NCBI GenBank assembly: GCA_002791255.1
Contig: PFWS01000005.1
Span: 1-23,123, forward strand
Direction: 5' to 3'
DNA: 23,123 bases
DNA from: Candidatus Uhrbacteria bacterium CG_4_9_14_3_um_filter_36_7
GTDB taxonomy: Bacteria > Patescibacteriota > Patescibacteriia > UBA9934 > GWF2-40-263
The first letter of the stretch is position 1, and each line of letters begins with the position of its first letter. Positions 16,893 to 23,123 of this stretch are shown one piece after another. The translations under genes and the position numbers were made by a program. The notes beneath the pieces were generated by a model. That model saw only the letters and a list, made by a program, of their open reading frames with translations, had not been told where the DNA came from and did no database searches.

Positions 16893-16940
16893 TTGTGGGA
16901 CCTTGGAAAAAAATCCATGGATCTACACCACGATATCTTT

Positions 16941-17624
16941 ATGCCAAGTCAACGTTTCATTGCAAATAAAACACCAATTGAAAAGAAAAAAACTTACCCA
17001 ATCGAACAAGCAATAGCTCTTTTAAAAGATATGCGTTCTGCAAAATTTGATGAAGCTGTAGAGATTCACATACGACTTGGAATTGACACAAAAAAAAGCG
17101 AACAACAAGTACGCGGAACATTAGTTCTTCCACATGGAACTGGAAAGACAAAGCGCGTAGCTGCATTTGTGGAAGCTGAAAAAGAATCAGAAGCAAAAAA
17201 AGCAGGAGCTTATTTAGTTGGATCTGAAGAATTGATTGAAGAAATTACAAAAACAGGAAAAATTGATTTTGATGTAGCAGTTGCCACACCTGCCATGATG
17301 CCTAAAATGGCTAAGCTGGCTAAACTTCTTGGTCCACGCGGTCTTATGCCAAACCCAAAAACAGAAACTATTGGGTCAGGTATTGGAAAAATAATTGAAG
17401 AACAAAAAGCCGGTAAAATTAGCTTTAAAAATGATGATACTGGTAATGTTCATCAGGTTATAGGGCGCCTTTCTTTTTCTCAAGATCAGTTAAAAGAAAA
17501 TCTTTTGCTCTTCATGCAAATACTTAAAAAACTTCGACCAAGTGCAGCAAAAGGTGATTTTATTCGTTCAGCTACTATTACCTCAACCATGGGTCCTGGT
17601 ATAAAAATAGAAATTTCATCCTAA
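16941..17624 (+). CDS. rplA: Large-subunit ribosomal protein L1
   Basis: L1 forms the mobile stalk near the E site and often represses its own operon. With the Met at 16941 the protein has 227 residues, close to the family norm. Motifs are YPIEQAIALLKD, KFDEAVEIHIRLGID, GTLVLPHGTGK, LGPRGLMPNPKTETIG and the C-terminal TSTMGPGIKIE. Other possible starts are a TTG at 16893 and an ATG at 16917; both add residues that do not look like L1. The 48-base gap after rplK holds a small imperfect hairpin. Notably rplJ and rplL do not follow; the next gene, 11 bases on, is dcd. Confidence 0.96.
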   Translation: MPSQRFIANKTPIEKKKTYPIEQAIALLKDMRSAKFDEAVEIHIRLGIDTKKSEQQVRGTLVLPHGTGKTKRVAAFVEAEKESEAKKAGAYLVGSEELIEEITKTGKIDFDVAVATPAMMPKMAKLAKLLGPRGLMPNPKTETIGSGIGKIIEEQKAGKISFKNDDTGNVHQVIGRLSFSQDQLKENLLLFMQILKKLRPSAAKGDFIRSATITSTMGPGIKIEISS

Positions 17625-17635
17625 ACAAGACGGCT

Positions 17636-18766
17636 ATGTTAGAAAACTCCATAAGCGGAGCTTTGCCGATTCAGAAAATCCAAAATCTTATCCAAACAAG
17701 ATCAATCATTGGTGTTAAAGAAGATCATCCTGTTCAACCATCATCGATTGATCTATCTATTTCCAATGAAATTTACCGTATGCGAGGGAGCTTCCTCCCT
17801 CAAAAAGGAGAATCTGTTCGTGATATTCTAAGAGAAGGAATATTATTTCCTACTTCCTTAGATATTCCTTTAGAACTTCAGGGAATTTATCTTGTTCGTT
17901 TACAGGAAACCCTCGATCTACCAGTAGATATTCATGCGTATGCAAATAATAAATCATCTTCTGGGAGAATTAATTTGCAAACACGCCTTATTGCTGATGG
18001 TGTCCCTCAATTTGATAAAATTCCTCCTGGATATCAAGGTGAACTTTGGCTTGAAATCATTCCAAAATCATTTCCAGTTAAATTAAAAACTGGTGAATAC
18101 TTGAATCAGATTCGATTTTTTCAAGGAGATGCGCGTCTAAGTCAACAAGAACATTTTGAATTACATAAAACTCAAAGGCTTCTTTATAATATTGATGGTA
18201 AGCCATTACCCGAAGAAACATTAATCATTGATCCAGATGGCCTAACCACTACGATTGACCTTTCAAGTCAACAAATCATTGGATTTAAATCCACTCCCAC
18301 CACTTGTAGACTGCTTGATTATACTCAAAGAGATTTAAACCCTTTTGATTTTTTTGAACCTATTTATCGCCCAAAAAATGGTCAGGTGGTTATGCGTCGA
18401 GGAGAATTTTATATTTTTGTTACAAAAGAATTTTTACGTGTTCCCCTTGGATTTGCTATGGAAATTACGCCATACAATCCAAGCAGCGGCGAATTTCGTT
18501 CTCATTATGCAGGCTTTTTTGATCCAGGATTTGGTTTTGGAAATAAAGGAGAAATTCTTGGAACTCCAGCTGTCCTTGAAATCTTTACCTATGATAATGA
18601 TTTTATCTTACGAGATGGACAATCTATTTGCAAAATCGTATATGAACGCCTTATAGAACCATCTTTAATTTCTTATGGAGATCCGTGTCTTGGAAGTCAT
18701 TATTTTAATCAACGCGGACCTCAACTTTCCAAACACTTTTCTATGAATAAGCTTCTTTTAAACTAA
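17636..18766 (+). CDS. dcd: Two-domain dCTP deaminase
   Basis: dCTP deaminase makes dUTP from dCTP. At 376 residues this is the long form with two copies of the dUTPase-like fold, as annotated in alphaproteobacteria, not the roughly 190-residue E. coli form. The N domain has VQPSSIDLSIS (33-43), the substrate and catalytic stretch KSSSGR (106-111), and the active-site Glu in ELWLE (E140) followed by SFPVKLKTGEYLNQIRFF. The C domain has HYAGFFDPGFG (290-300), AVLE (E315) and DGQSICKIVYE. Both halves look intact. It begins 11 bases after rplA, so it is probably read from the secE operon, and it converges on thyX with an 11-base gap. Its product feeds the dut gene nearby. Confidence 0.9.
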   Translation: MLENSISGALPIQKIQNLIQTRSIIGVKEDHPVQPSSIDLSISNEIYRMRGSFLPQKGESVRDILREGILFPTSLDIPLELQGIYLVRLQETLDLPVDIHAYANNKSSSGRINLQTRLIADGVPQFDKIPPGYQGELWLEIIPKSFPVKLKTGEYLNQIRFFQGDARLSQQEHFELHKTQRLLYNIDGKPLPEETLIIDPDGLTTTIDLSSQQIIGFKSTPTTCRLLDYTQRDLNPFDFFEPIYRPKNGQVVMRRGEFYIFVTKEFLRVPLGFAMEITPYNPSSGEFRSHYAGFFDPGFGFGNKGEILGTPAVLEIFTYDNDFILRDGQSICKIVYERLIEPSLISYGDPCLGSHYFNQRGPQLSKHFSMNKLLLN

Positions 18767-18777
18767 TTCTATATAAT

Positions 18778-20628
18778 TTATTCATCCTCTTCATTTATCT
18801 GTGCTCTTAGACGCTTAGAAGATTGACGGGCTTCTGCATCTGCTCTTGCCCATGGATAGTCGTTATAATCAACAAATTGTAATAATCCGATTTGAGAAAG
18901 CCATGGAGCTTTCTCTTTTAAAATTATATCCATCTTTTGACAGATACGCCGATAGTCTGGGTGTCCCTGAGCAATGGTGCGCAGTTCCAATAAATGCTGG
19001 GCTTCTCGCAAATTAAATCCCATCATAAAGCGTATGTGATGCCCAAAAAGAACCGTATATTGTGCAGCATCAGATCCAAGGGCTAAGACCACTTGATCAA
19101 ATAAATAAGCAGCTTGTTTTTGCATATTATTTACTTCTTCTTCCATTCCAATTGCAATAATATCAGCAGGAATAGTAAACCCAAGATGTGGATTTAAATA
19201 TTGACGTTGTTGAGTAAGCATCCGGTGACGGTGGAGATCGCGAAAAATTCCATAATTTCCTACTACTTCAAATGTGCACGGATACCCGTGCTCAAACCCA
19301 CGATGAGAACGATCACGCCGAGAAGAACGTTTACTAACAATTGCCTTAAGTAAATCTGTCAAATGTTCTTTTGACTCTTGTAAAAGCCGATAAACAATTT
19401 TATCAAATGGCCAATGAACATGAGGAAAATATTGAGTAGCAAGCATAGAAGCAATAGCTTCCTTTGAATCTTCAAGGAGCGCTATTTGATGAACCCACTT
19501 AACTTCTTCGCTTGACGGAACAGCAGTTAAAAATTCTGGAAAAAAGATTTGTATTTGAGAAATAATTTGCTGATCCATTTCTTTCCAATAAGTCTCGCCA
19601 CCTGGACTAGCGCGTTTAACATATTTAGGAATTTGTTTATTAAGAGTCTCATGAAGCCTTGTGGCAATATCATGAAATTCTGGATTAGATGATGAATATA
19701 AACGTTTTAAAAGATGTTCAAAAACACGCCCATTGGCAACCATAGCCACATTTGTAAGCGTGGAAGCAGGCAAAATAATACGAGCTACATCACAAGCACG
19801 ACATCTTAAATCGAATCCATAAGCACGCAAAAATTCTTTTTTCTCTTTTTCATTTGATAGCTCGTTTAAATGATATTTTGTTGAATCATCAGGACGGATC
19901 GCATAAACTGCTTCATGAGATGGTTTTATTGATTGATAATAATTAGTTAATTTATCAACTAATTTAACATAAAGCTCAAAGCATGCGTCCATAGTTTTAA
20001 TATACAAATCTGCATGCGGACTTTCCATAATTCGATGCTCCCGTAGATAAAACCAATGGCCACTCACAGGATCGCGTTGTGAATAAACTACATAGCGGCT
20101 TGATTGTTCGATAAAGCCACCCAGTCGACGATCTTCAATTATTTTTGTGGCGATATTACTGACTGAATTGAATAAAACCGTAGCATACTCAAGCTCTTGC
20201 ACAGAATCATCGCCATATTGAAGCAAAATACGTTCAATAATTTGATCAAGTTTTTTTGCTTTAATTGAACCTATTGGAAGATCAAGTTTTTCTGCTTCTT
20301 GACTTGATTTAACCAAAAATTCATCTACAAGAACATCAAGAATCGTTCCAGTAATACGGCTTTGCCGCGCAAGCATCGCGCCTGTAAGCCCAGCCAGACG
20401 ATTTGTATCAATAGCTGTAACCGTACTTTCTGGAGACAAAAGATAAGGCTTGGCGAGTTCAAATAGTTCCTTACGCATAAATGAACGAAATGGAAGAGTT
20501 TTTCCATCTCCAAAAGCCACATATTCCTCTTGAATTTGCTCTCCACTTTCTGTTTGAGAAATGGCCTCAAATGAACCAAATCGATCGGAAAGGAAACGTT
20601 GAATAAAACGTAATTCTTGTAAAGACAT
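18778..20628 (-). CDS. thyX: Tandem (two-domain) flavin-dependent thymidylate synthase
   Basis: ThyX makes dTMP from dUMP using FAD, NADPH and methylene-tetrahydrofolate. Typical ThyX has about 220-250 residues and works as a homotetramer; this protein has 616 and shows two ThyX-like halves. The N half carries DDSVQELEYATVLFNSVSNIA and the signature position as DRRLGGFIEQSSRY (166-179), then ARIILPASTLTNVAMVANGR (282-301). The C half carries FEHGYPCTFEVVGNYG, RHRMLTQQRQYLNP (467-480) and FNLREAQHLLELRTIAQGHPDYR. Against the family signature RHRxxSxxxxSxRY, the N half keeps the last S, R and Y but not RHR, and the C half keeps RHR but not S, R and Y. It diverges from dut, so its product feeds Tmk. 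Confidence 0.88.
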   Translation of the reverse strand: MSLQELRFIQRFLSDRFGSFEAISQTESGEQIQEEYVAFGDGKTLPFRSFMRKELFELAKPYLLSPESTVTAIDTNRLAGLTGAMLARQSRITGTILDVLVDEFLVKSSQEAEKLDLPIGSIKAKKLDQIIERILLQYGDDSVQELEYATVLFNSVSNIATKIIEDRRLGGFIEQSSRYVVYSQRDPVSGHWFYLREHRIMESPHADLYIKTMDACFELYVKLVDKLTNYYQSIKPSHEAVYAIRPDDSTKYHLNELSNEKEKKEFLRAYGFDLRCRACDVARIILPASTLTNVAMVANGRVFEHLLKRLYSSSNPEFHDIATRLHETLNKQIPKYVKRASPGGETYWKEMDQQIISQIQIFFPEFLTAVPSSEEVKWVHQIALLEDSKEAIASMLATQYFPHVHWPFDKIVYRLLQESKEHLTDLLKAIVSKRSSRRDRSHRGFEHGYPCTFEVVGNYGIFRDLHRHRMLTQQRQYLNPHLGFTIPADIIAIGMEEEVNNMQKQAAYLFDQVVLALGSDAAQYTVLFGHHIRFMMGFNLREAQHLLELRTIAQGHPDYRRICQKMDIILKEKAPWLSQIGLLQFVDYNDYPWARADAEARQSSKRLRAQINEEDE

Positions 20629-20636
20629 AGAAATTT

Positions 20637-20665
20637 ATAGTACTTAAATTTGCCTCCCATTTCCA
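20637..20665 (-). promoter_or_regulatory. Promoter of thyX, sharing its -35 hexamer with dut
   Basis: The minus strand has TGGAAA (20660-20665), 17 bases, then TACTAT (20637-20642), each 4 of 6. The predicted start is near 20630-20631, only 2-3 bases before the ATG at 20628, so the message would be nearly leaderless. The -35 hexamer is the reverse complement of the dut -35. Confidence 0.5.
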
Positions 20666-20688
20666 GAGGATAACTTTTTCGCTACAAT
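20660..20688 (+). promoter_or_regulatory. Promoter of dut
   Basis: TTTCCA (20660-20665), a 17-base spacer and TACAAT (20683-20688) match the consensus at 4 and 5 of 6. The predicted start (20695-20696) falls 1-2 bases before the dut ATG at 20697, so the transcript should be leaderless or nearly so. Confidence 0.55.
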
Positions 20689-20696
20689 AAGGGCTT

Positions 20697-21122
20697 ATGC
20701 AAGTCTCTTTTCAACGTACTTCCCCATTGGTTCCATTGCCTCTCTATCAGACTGCTGGTTCAATTGCTTTTGATATTGCGGTTCTTGAAGAAAAAACTCT
20801 TGAAGCAAGTGAGATCTATTTGTTTTCAACAGGGCTTATTATACAAGTTCCAAAAGGATATGGACTTATTTTAGCTAATCGTTCTTCTAGTGCAAAGAAA
20901 AAACTCACACTTATAAATGGAATAGGAATTATTGATCAAGATTACTGTGGTCCAAAAGACGAACTTTATTTAGCTGTAAAAAATATTGGGGAAACAATAT
21001 ACAAAGTACAAGTAGGCGAACGACTGGCTCAAGGATTTTTTATTCCGATTGAACGAGTTGAATTTATTGAAAAGGCTATTGACGTAAAAAATAGTCGTGG
21101 TGGATTCGGATCAACCGGATAA
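20697..21122 (+). CDS. dut: dUTP diphosphatase (trimeric dUTPase)
   Basis: Dut hydrolyses dUTP to dUMP and pyrophosphate, keeping uracil out of DNA and supplying ThyX. The 141 residues match the trimeric family. All five motifs are visible: I AGSIAFDIA (20-28), II NRSSSA (61-66), III NGIGIIDQDYCG (74-85, with catalytic Asp at 80), IV GERLAQ (107-112) and V RGGFGSTG at the C-terminus. Motif III has DYCG where DYRG or DYQG is usual. tmk starts 18 bases later with its own -10 element. Together with dcd, thyX and tmk it completes the dTTP supply route. Confidence 0.95.
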   Translation: MQVSFQRTSPLVPLPLYQTAGSIAFDIAVLEEKTLEASEIYLFSTGLIIQVPKGYGLILANRSSSAKKKLTLINGIGIIDQDYCGPKDELYLAVKNIGETIYKVQVGERLAQGFFIPIERVEFIEKAIDVKNSRGGFGSTG

Positions 21123-21124
21123 TT

Positions 21125-21133
21125 TGTTATACT
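21125..21133 (+). promoter_or_regulatory. Extended -10 promoter for tmk
   Basis: TG-t-TATACT lies 8 bases before the tmk ATG at 21141, placing the predicted start at 21139-21141, i.e. a leaderless message. The -35 region (TTCGGA) is poor. It partly fills the short gap after dut, so tmk may be read from both promoters. Confidence 0.45.
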
Positions 21134-21140
21134 TTTAAGT

Positions 21141-21869
21141 ATGGGTTCTATGAAAAATGGAAAAATGATCATGATTGATGGAATTGGGGGCAGTGGAAAA
21201 ACAACTATTATTCATGCTCTTAAAGAATGGATGGAGACACAAGGAAAATCTTTTTTTGATTTACAAATGTGGTCAAAAGAAAATAGGTGTCCACCTTGTT
21301 TTGAAGAAGTAAAAGATCACGATGTTTTTTTTACCTTTGAGCCTACGCGAACTTGGATAGGAGAAGCAATTCGATTTGAACTTGCTCGCGAAGATGATCC
21401 TTATGGAGCTGTTGAACTTGCCCATGCCTTTGCTCTTGATCGTCAGATTATGTATAAACGGCTAATTATCCCAGCTCTTGAGCATGGAAAAATTATTTTG
21501 CAAGATCGTGGTATTAGTACATCACTTATTTATCAACCTATTATGAAAGGGGGAATTACTATTGAAAATTTGCTTGAAATTCCTGGAAATGCCCTTGCAA
21601 TGAAATATGCCCCTGATCATTTAATTTTAACAGATCTTGATTCTCAAAAAGTAGTTGAACGCCTTTCTCTTCGAAGTGAAGAATCAAAAGGTGTTTTTAC
21701 TCAACTTCCATTACTTAAACAAGCTTCCGAGCGCTTCCATTCAGCTTGGTTTGCCCAACTTTTTGAATCTTATGGAACTTGTTTACATTGTTTTCGCACA
21801 GATTTATCAACACAAACAATGATAAAACACATAAAACTTATTCTTGCCAATTTATTAAACTTCTCCTAA
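21141..21869 (+). CDS. tmk: Thymidylate kinase
   Basis: Tmk phosphorylates dTMP to dTDP. The 242-residue protein has the P-loop GIGGSGKTT (14-22), the dTMP-binding FEPTRTWIGEAIR (66-78), and DRGISTSLIYQ (122-132, usually DRYxxSSxAYQ). It is longer than the usual 200-215 residues. The extra part includes about residues 40-63 between the first helix and the FEP motif and contains a CPPC pair (C50, C53). A second pair, CLHC (C214, C217), lies near the C-terminus, so a zinc or disulfide site is possible. An in-frame ATG at 21150 is an alternative start, but the first fits the predicted leaderless transcript. A deoxynucleoside kinase of the same superfamily is a less likely reading. Confidence 0.85.
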   Translation: MGSMKNGKMIMIDGIGGSGKTTIIHALKEWMETQGKSFFDLQMWSKENRCPPCFEEVKDHDVFFTFEPTRTWIGEAIRFELAREDDPYGAVELAHAFALDRQIMYKRLIIPALEHGKIILQDRGISTSLIYQPIMKGGITIENLLEIPGNALAMKYAPDHLILTDLDSQKVVERLSLRSEESKGVFTQLPLLKQASERFHSAWFAQLFESYGTCLHCFRTDLSTQTMIKHIKLILANLLNFS

Positions 21870-21873
21870 ATCT

Positions 21874-22761
21874 ATGTCTAATCTTATTTCGGTTGGCCAA
21901 ATTATTGATCGATCATGGGAAATCTATCGTCGTTTCTTTTTAATTTTTATAAATATTGCTGGTTGGTTACTTATACCAACGTTTATTGGGCTTATTGCAC
22001 TTGCTCTTATTCCTTCTGGAAGTGCTGTTATAACTGGCCAAACTTTATCAACAAGTCAAACAATTGGAGCTATTCTTTTATCAATAAATAATTTTTTTCT
22101 TGCTCCTATTATTGGTATTTGGGTTTTTATTACTCTTATTCGAACCACCTCTCATTTACTTGAAAAACAACCTATAAATATCTCCAAACAAATGAAAGAA
22201 AGTTGGAACTATTTTTTACCTATTATTTGGGTTGGAATTCTTGTTACCTTGCTTATAGTGGCAGCTCTTTTATTTATTGCTCCAGGGCTTATTTTAAACA
22301 TTATTGGCGGAATCTTTTTTATTGATTTCCTTTCAATTATTGGAGCTATTCTTATTCTTATCGGTGCTATACTTGCTGTTATTTTTGGTTTCCGATGGCT
22401 TATTCATTATGCTTTTGCCCAGTATATTCTCTTAATCGAAAATGTTCGTGGAAAAAAATCCCTCACCCGAAGTCGTGAGCTTGTGGCACAAAAATTCTGG
22501 CCATTTTTTATAAGACTTGTCATTCCAAAAATGATCTTTTTTCTTATTGCTATTATTGCTGAATCAGCAATTCTTTATTTTGCTGATGCAGGTATTAAAC
22601 TTCTTGTTGGTTTAAACGCAGATCTTGAACTTCGATTAACAAGTATGGCAGCTGCTTTTGCTCTTAGTCTTATAACAATTCTTATCAATCCTCTTATTAT
22701 TACCGCTGATTTACTTCTTTACCAAAGCCTCAAAGAACAAAATCTTAAAAAAGATGTATGA
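21874..22761 (+). CDS. Multi-pass membrane protein, unknown function
   Basis: I do not recognise a precise family; the overall shape recalls the glycerophosphodiesterase membrane-domain and YciC-like proteins. The 295 residues hold about six hydrophobic segments: roughly 20-45, 65-90, 115-140, 145-175, 210-235 and 255-285. The start, IDRSWEIYRRFFLIFINI, is an amphipathic lead-in followed by the first span. A short loop with GKKSLTRSRELVAQKFW lies near residue 195. No catalytic residues stand out. It begins 4 bases after tmk, and its stop overlaps the next start in an ATGA. The next gene is a recognisable relative, so this is a tandem pair. Confidence 0.8.
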   Translation: MSNLISVGQIIDRSWEIYRRFFLIFINIAGWLLIPTFIGLIALALIPSGSAVITGQTLSTSQTIGAILLSINNFFLAPIIGIWVFITLIRTTSHLLEKQPINISKQMKESWNYFLPIIWVGILVTLLIVAALLFIAPGLILNIIGGIFFIDFLSIIGAILILIGAILAVIFGFRWLIHYAFAQYILLIENVRGKKSLTRSRELVAQKFWPFFIRLVIPKMIFFLIAIIAESAILYFADAGIKLLVGLNADLELRLTSMAAAFALSLITILINPLIITADLLLYQSLKEQNLKKDV

Positions 22762-23123
22762 AATCGTTTTTGGTAATTCTTGAACAAACTGCGCGTATTT
22801 ACCGTCGGTATTTTTTGATTTTTATTGGAATTGTAGCTTGGATTCTCTTTCCAGGAGCTCTTCGTATTTTTAGCTCTTATCTTCTTCCAGATCCATTTTC
22901 GTTTATTTTTTCATGGATATTTCTCGTGCTTGAAATTGGTATGACCATCTGGATAAGTATCATCCTTCTTTTTCTATTTTTTTCTATAAATCAAAAAAAG
23001 TCTGTACGTGTTTCTCATCTTTTTTCAAAAGCCCTTCATCTTTTACCACGTTTTTTTCATATTACTATTATAAAAACTATAGCTACTTTTGGTGGATTTC
23101 TACTTCTTATTGTTCCTGGATTT
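22758..23123 (+). CDS. Second related membrane protein, cut off by window edge
   Basis: The frame starts at an ATG that overlaps the previous stop (ATGA) and remains open for 122 codons to the window end. The N-terminus reads LEQTARIYRRYFLIFIGIVAW in two overlapping blocks, clearly like IDRSWEIYRRFFLIFINIAGW of the preceding protein. A later FGGFLLLIVPGF resembles LLFIAPGL of the first. At least three hydrophobic segments are visible. It is therefore a diverged tandem copy, probably translated by coupling. Function unknown; the 3' end is missing. Confidence 0.8.
   Translation, partial: MKSFLVILEQTARIYRRYFLIFIGIVAWILFPGALRIFSSYLLPDPFSFIFSWIFLVLEIGMTIWISIILLFLFFSINQKKSVRVSHLFSKALHLLPRFFHITIIKTIATFGGFLLLIVPGF

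Noticed and set aside
16893..16940. TTG start for L1 at 16893
   Set aside because: The added residues do not resemble L1 and include the intercistronic hairpin; the ATG at 16941 fits better.

Overview
This window is a dense, AT-rich stretch of bacterial chromosome made almost entirely of housekeeping genes. The gene order, short intergenic gaps, near absence of Shine-Dalgarno sites, and lineage-flavoured protein variants (PGK with a DANVP motif, PrmC with NLPY, a double-length ThyX, a two-domain Dcd) suggest a member of the Candidate Phyla Radiation (Patescibacteria). That placement is inference from gene content; no 16S rRNA gene is present. The genetic code looks standard: TGA ends prfA, nusG and a membrane-protein gene, and RF1 is encoded. 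No tRNA, rRNA, CRISPR array, IS element or phage gene was seen, and no gene-free stretch exceeds 300 bases.

Layout. Positions 1-4051 (minus) hold a lower-glycolysis operon: gap, a membrane-anchored metallophosphoesterase, pgk, and eno cut by the window edge. Positions 4163-5496 (minus) hold rpsB-tsf, with a strong promoter and an elaborate leader hairpin upstream of rpsB and a clean terminator after tsf. queA (minus) diverges at about 6.75 kb from rpmE-prfA-prmC (plus). Positions 9149-13372 (minus) carry a cell-envelope and ribosome block, transcribed in the order anchored hypothetical protein, rodA, zinc-ribbon protein, rplY (L25), DUF3048 protein. gyrB (plus) diverges from it. Positions 15591-17624 are secE-nusG-rplK-rplA, and the reading strand continues directly into a two-domain dCTP deaminase gene. 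thyX (minus, 18778-20628) converges on dcd and diverges from dut-tmk. Two related membrane-protein genes follow, the second cut by the window edge.

How the genes work together. Dcd, Dut, ThyX and Tmk make a complete route dCTP to dUTP to dUMP to dTMP to dTDP inside about 4.2 kb. Gap, Pgk and Eno cover three lower-glycolysis steps, with phosphoglycerate mutase not in view. PrfA and PrmC are the release factor and its methyltransferase. SecE, NusG, L11 and L1 form the usual translocation, transcription and ribosome cluster, here without rplJ/rplL.

Most interesting points: (1) ThyX is a tandem protein in which the N half keeps the dUMP-side part of the signature and the C half keeps the FAD-side RHR; (2) a three-tier hairpin lies in the rpsB leader, a candidate S2 autoregulatory element; (3) predicted thyX and dut promoters share one -35 hexamer, and the thyX, dut and tmk transcripts look leaderless or nearly so; (4) terminator-like hairpins sit immediately in front of the prfA and secE start codons. 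All alignments and promoter calls were made by eye.
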